Positions 62,897 through 64,000 of a DNA stretch of 64,000 nt are shown in pieces. The stretch is taken from positions 1-64,000 of the forward strand of contig JBMOQX010000038.1 of the NCBI GenBank assembly GCA_049322755.1. Direction: 5' to 3'. How positions within the stretch are numbered: the first letter of the stretch is position 1; each line of letters starts with the position of its first letter. The notes beneath the pieces were generated by a model that ran no database searches, was not told the DNA's origin, and saw only the letters and a list, made by a program, of their open reading frames with translations. Origin of the DNA: DATIUV01 sp049322755. GTDB lineage: Bacteria > Pseudomonadota > Gammaproteobacteria > Burkholderiales > UBA6910. Made by a program: the position numbers and the translations under genes.

Positions 62897-64000
62897 TCAG
62901 CGCAGCGTGAGGGAATCCTTGAGAATCTTGGGTGTCACGAAAATCAGCAGTTCGGATTTGTTGTCCGTCTTGGCGGTGTTGCGGAACAGCGCCCCGACGA
63001 CCGGAATGTCGCCGAGCAGCGGCGTCTTGGTCACGTCGTTGCGCTTTTCCTGCTCATAGATCCCGCCGATGGCGACGGTGCCGCCGTTCTCCACCAGGAC
63101 CTGGGTGCTGATCTGCTTGGTGTCGATCGAAGGGCCCGCCTGCGTATTGGCGCCGACGCTGTCCTTGTTCACGTTCAGCGTCATGATCACGTTGTCATCG
63201 GGAGTGATCTGGGGCTTGACCTTGAGCGACAGCGTGGCCTTCTTGAACGCCACGCTGGTGGCGCCGCTGGATGTAGCCTGCTGAAACGGAATCTCCGTAC
63301 CTTGCTCGATAGAAGCTTCCACCTGGTCGGCGGTGAGCACGCGCGGACTGGAGATCACTTTGCCCTTGTTGTCCGCCTCCAGTGCCGTGATTTCGAGATT
63401 CAAGAACTTGGTGGCCGCCTCATTGAACAGCATCAGTCCGAAGGTTGTCGGATTGAAGCCGGCCAGACCGGCCGCCGGCAGCGCGACGCTGAGGGAATCC
63501 GTGGTGGCCATAGTGGTCGGCGCGGCGCGATTGAACTGCGGGGTCACGTTGCCGCCGGGGAACGGCGCTCCGAGGCTGTTCAAGCTGCCCCCGACACCGC
63601 CTTGGAGTCCGCCTCCGCCGATGTTGAAGCCGTTGCCGGTGGTGTCGTTGTAGCCCAGCCGCACACCCAGGTTGCGCGCGAAATCATCTGACGCTTCCAC
63701 GATTCGGGCCTCGATCATCACCTGGCGGATGGGAATGTCGATGCGCTGAATCAGCTTGCGGATCTCATCCAGCTTGCTCGGGGTGTCCTGAACGAACAGG
63801 GTGTTGGTGCGCGGATCCACCACGACGCTGCCGCGCTTGGACAGCAGTCGCTGGTTCGGGTCGCTGAGAATCTTCCGGACGTCGTCGCCCTTCTGGTAGT
63901 TGAGCTGGAAGCTCTCCGTGGTGGTCGGCTCGAGCTCGGCGATCTGCTGTCGCGCCTCCAGCTGGAGTTTCTCGCGCGCAGCAATCTCATCCCGCGGAGC
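62897..64000 (-). CDS. pilQ: Type IV pilus secretin PilQ, C-terminal part
   Basis: Outer-membrane secretin through which type IV pili extend; also used for DNA uptake. The 367 residues inside the window are open to the right edge, so the signal peptide, AMIN and early N-domains are missing here. Visible are an N-domain (NYQKGDDVRKILSDPN ... GSVVVDPRTNTLFVQDTP) and RQVMIEARIVEASDDFARNLGVRLGY. The secretin beta-barrel follows with the C-terminal KTPLLGDIPVVGALFRN and ELLIFVTPKIL. A Gly-rich insert near GFNIGGGGLQGGVGG is normal variation. It is the last gene of a probable pilMNOPQ operon to the right. With dprA it points to competence. Confidence 0.95.
   Translation of the reverse strand, partial: APRDEIAAREKLQLEARQQIAELEPTTTESFQLNYQKGDDVRKILSDPNQRLLSKRGSVVVDPRTNTLFVQDTPSKLDEIRKLIQRIDIPIRQVMIEARIVEASDDFARNLGVRLGYNDTTGNGFNIGGGGLQGGVGGSLNSLGAPFPGGNVTPQFNRAAPTTMATTDSLSVALPAAGLAGFNPTTFGLMLFNEAATKFLNLEITALEADNKGKVISSPRVLTADQVEASIEQGTEIPFQQATSSGATSVAFKKATLSLKVKPQITPDDNVIMTLNVNKDSVGANTQAGPSIDTKQISTQVLVENGGTVAIGGIYEQEKRNDVTKTPLLGDIPVVGALFRNTAKTDNKSELLIFVTPKILKDSLTLR

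Overview
The window is a high-GC stretch of bacterial chromosome around the replication origin, and it reads as betaproteobacterial. The evidence is gene order: rpmH-rnpA-yidD-yidC-mnmE and dnaA-dnaN-gyrB flank the origin, mnmG-rsmG-parA-parB-atpIBEFHAGDC follows, and pilQ-aroK-aroB-dgt-gltB-gltD-hemE-priA-argS-ftsN-dsbA closes the right side. The def-fmt-rsmB-DUF4390-ntrY-ntrX cluster and the tkt-gap-pgk-pyk-fba cluster are also typical of this class. I cannot name the genus. No rRNA, tRNA, CRISPR array, prophage or intact insertion sequence was seen.

Layout. 1-7.6 kb: central carbon genes (fba, pyk, pgk, gap, tkt) on the minus strand, transcribed tkt first. 7.7-14.5 kb: minus-strand cluster for N-terminal maturation (def, fmt), 16S rRNA methylation (rsmB), a DUF4390 protein and the NtrY/NtrX two-component pair. 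14.6-19.4 kb: plus-strand LysM protein, dprA and topoisomerase III. 19.5-24.5 kb: gyrB, dnaN, dnaA on the minus strand, with a probable oriC (AT-rich segment plus DnaA boxes) between dnaN and dnaA. 24.7-34.7 kb: plus-strand rpmH, rnpA, yidD, yidC, mnmE, pckG, two parS sites, mnmG, rsmG, parA, parB. 34.8-41.8 kb: complete F1Fo ATP synthase operon with a clear promoter and terminator. 41.8-45.9 kb: glmU, glmS and a bactofilin. 46-64 kb: minus-strand SDR, dsbA, SPOR/FtsN, argS, priA, hemE, gltD, gltB, dgt, aroB, aroK and the 3' part of pilQ.

The genes cover replication initiation and chromosome segregation (dnaA, dnaN, gyrB, parABS), protein export and membrane insertion (yidC, yidD), tRNA and rRNA modification (mnmE, mnmG, rsmG, rsmB), energy conversion (ATP synthase), lower glycolysis and gluconeogenesis with a GTP-type PEP carboxykinase, amino-sugar supply for the cell wall (glmU, glmS), ammonium assimilation (gltBD) and the shikimate pathway (aroKB).

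Most of the window is ordinary core genome and I see no wholly new system. The points worth a second look are: a textbook sigma-54 promoter with an upstream inverted repeat before the bactofilin gene; an NtrX-type regulator whose ATPase motifs are eroded; a parS site buried in a 36-bp perfect palindrome just after pckG, with a second parS 41 bp away; rnpA and rsmG, which appear to need CTG start codons; a 7-codon tandem duplication inside parA; and a 67-bp duplicate of the 3' end of gap placed between gap and pgk.
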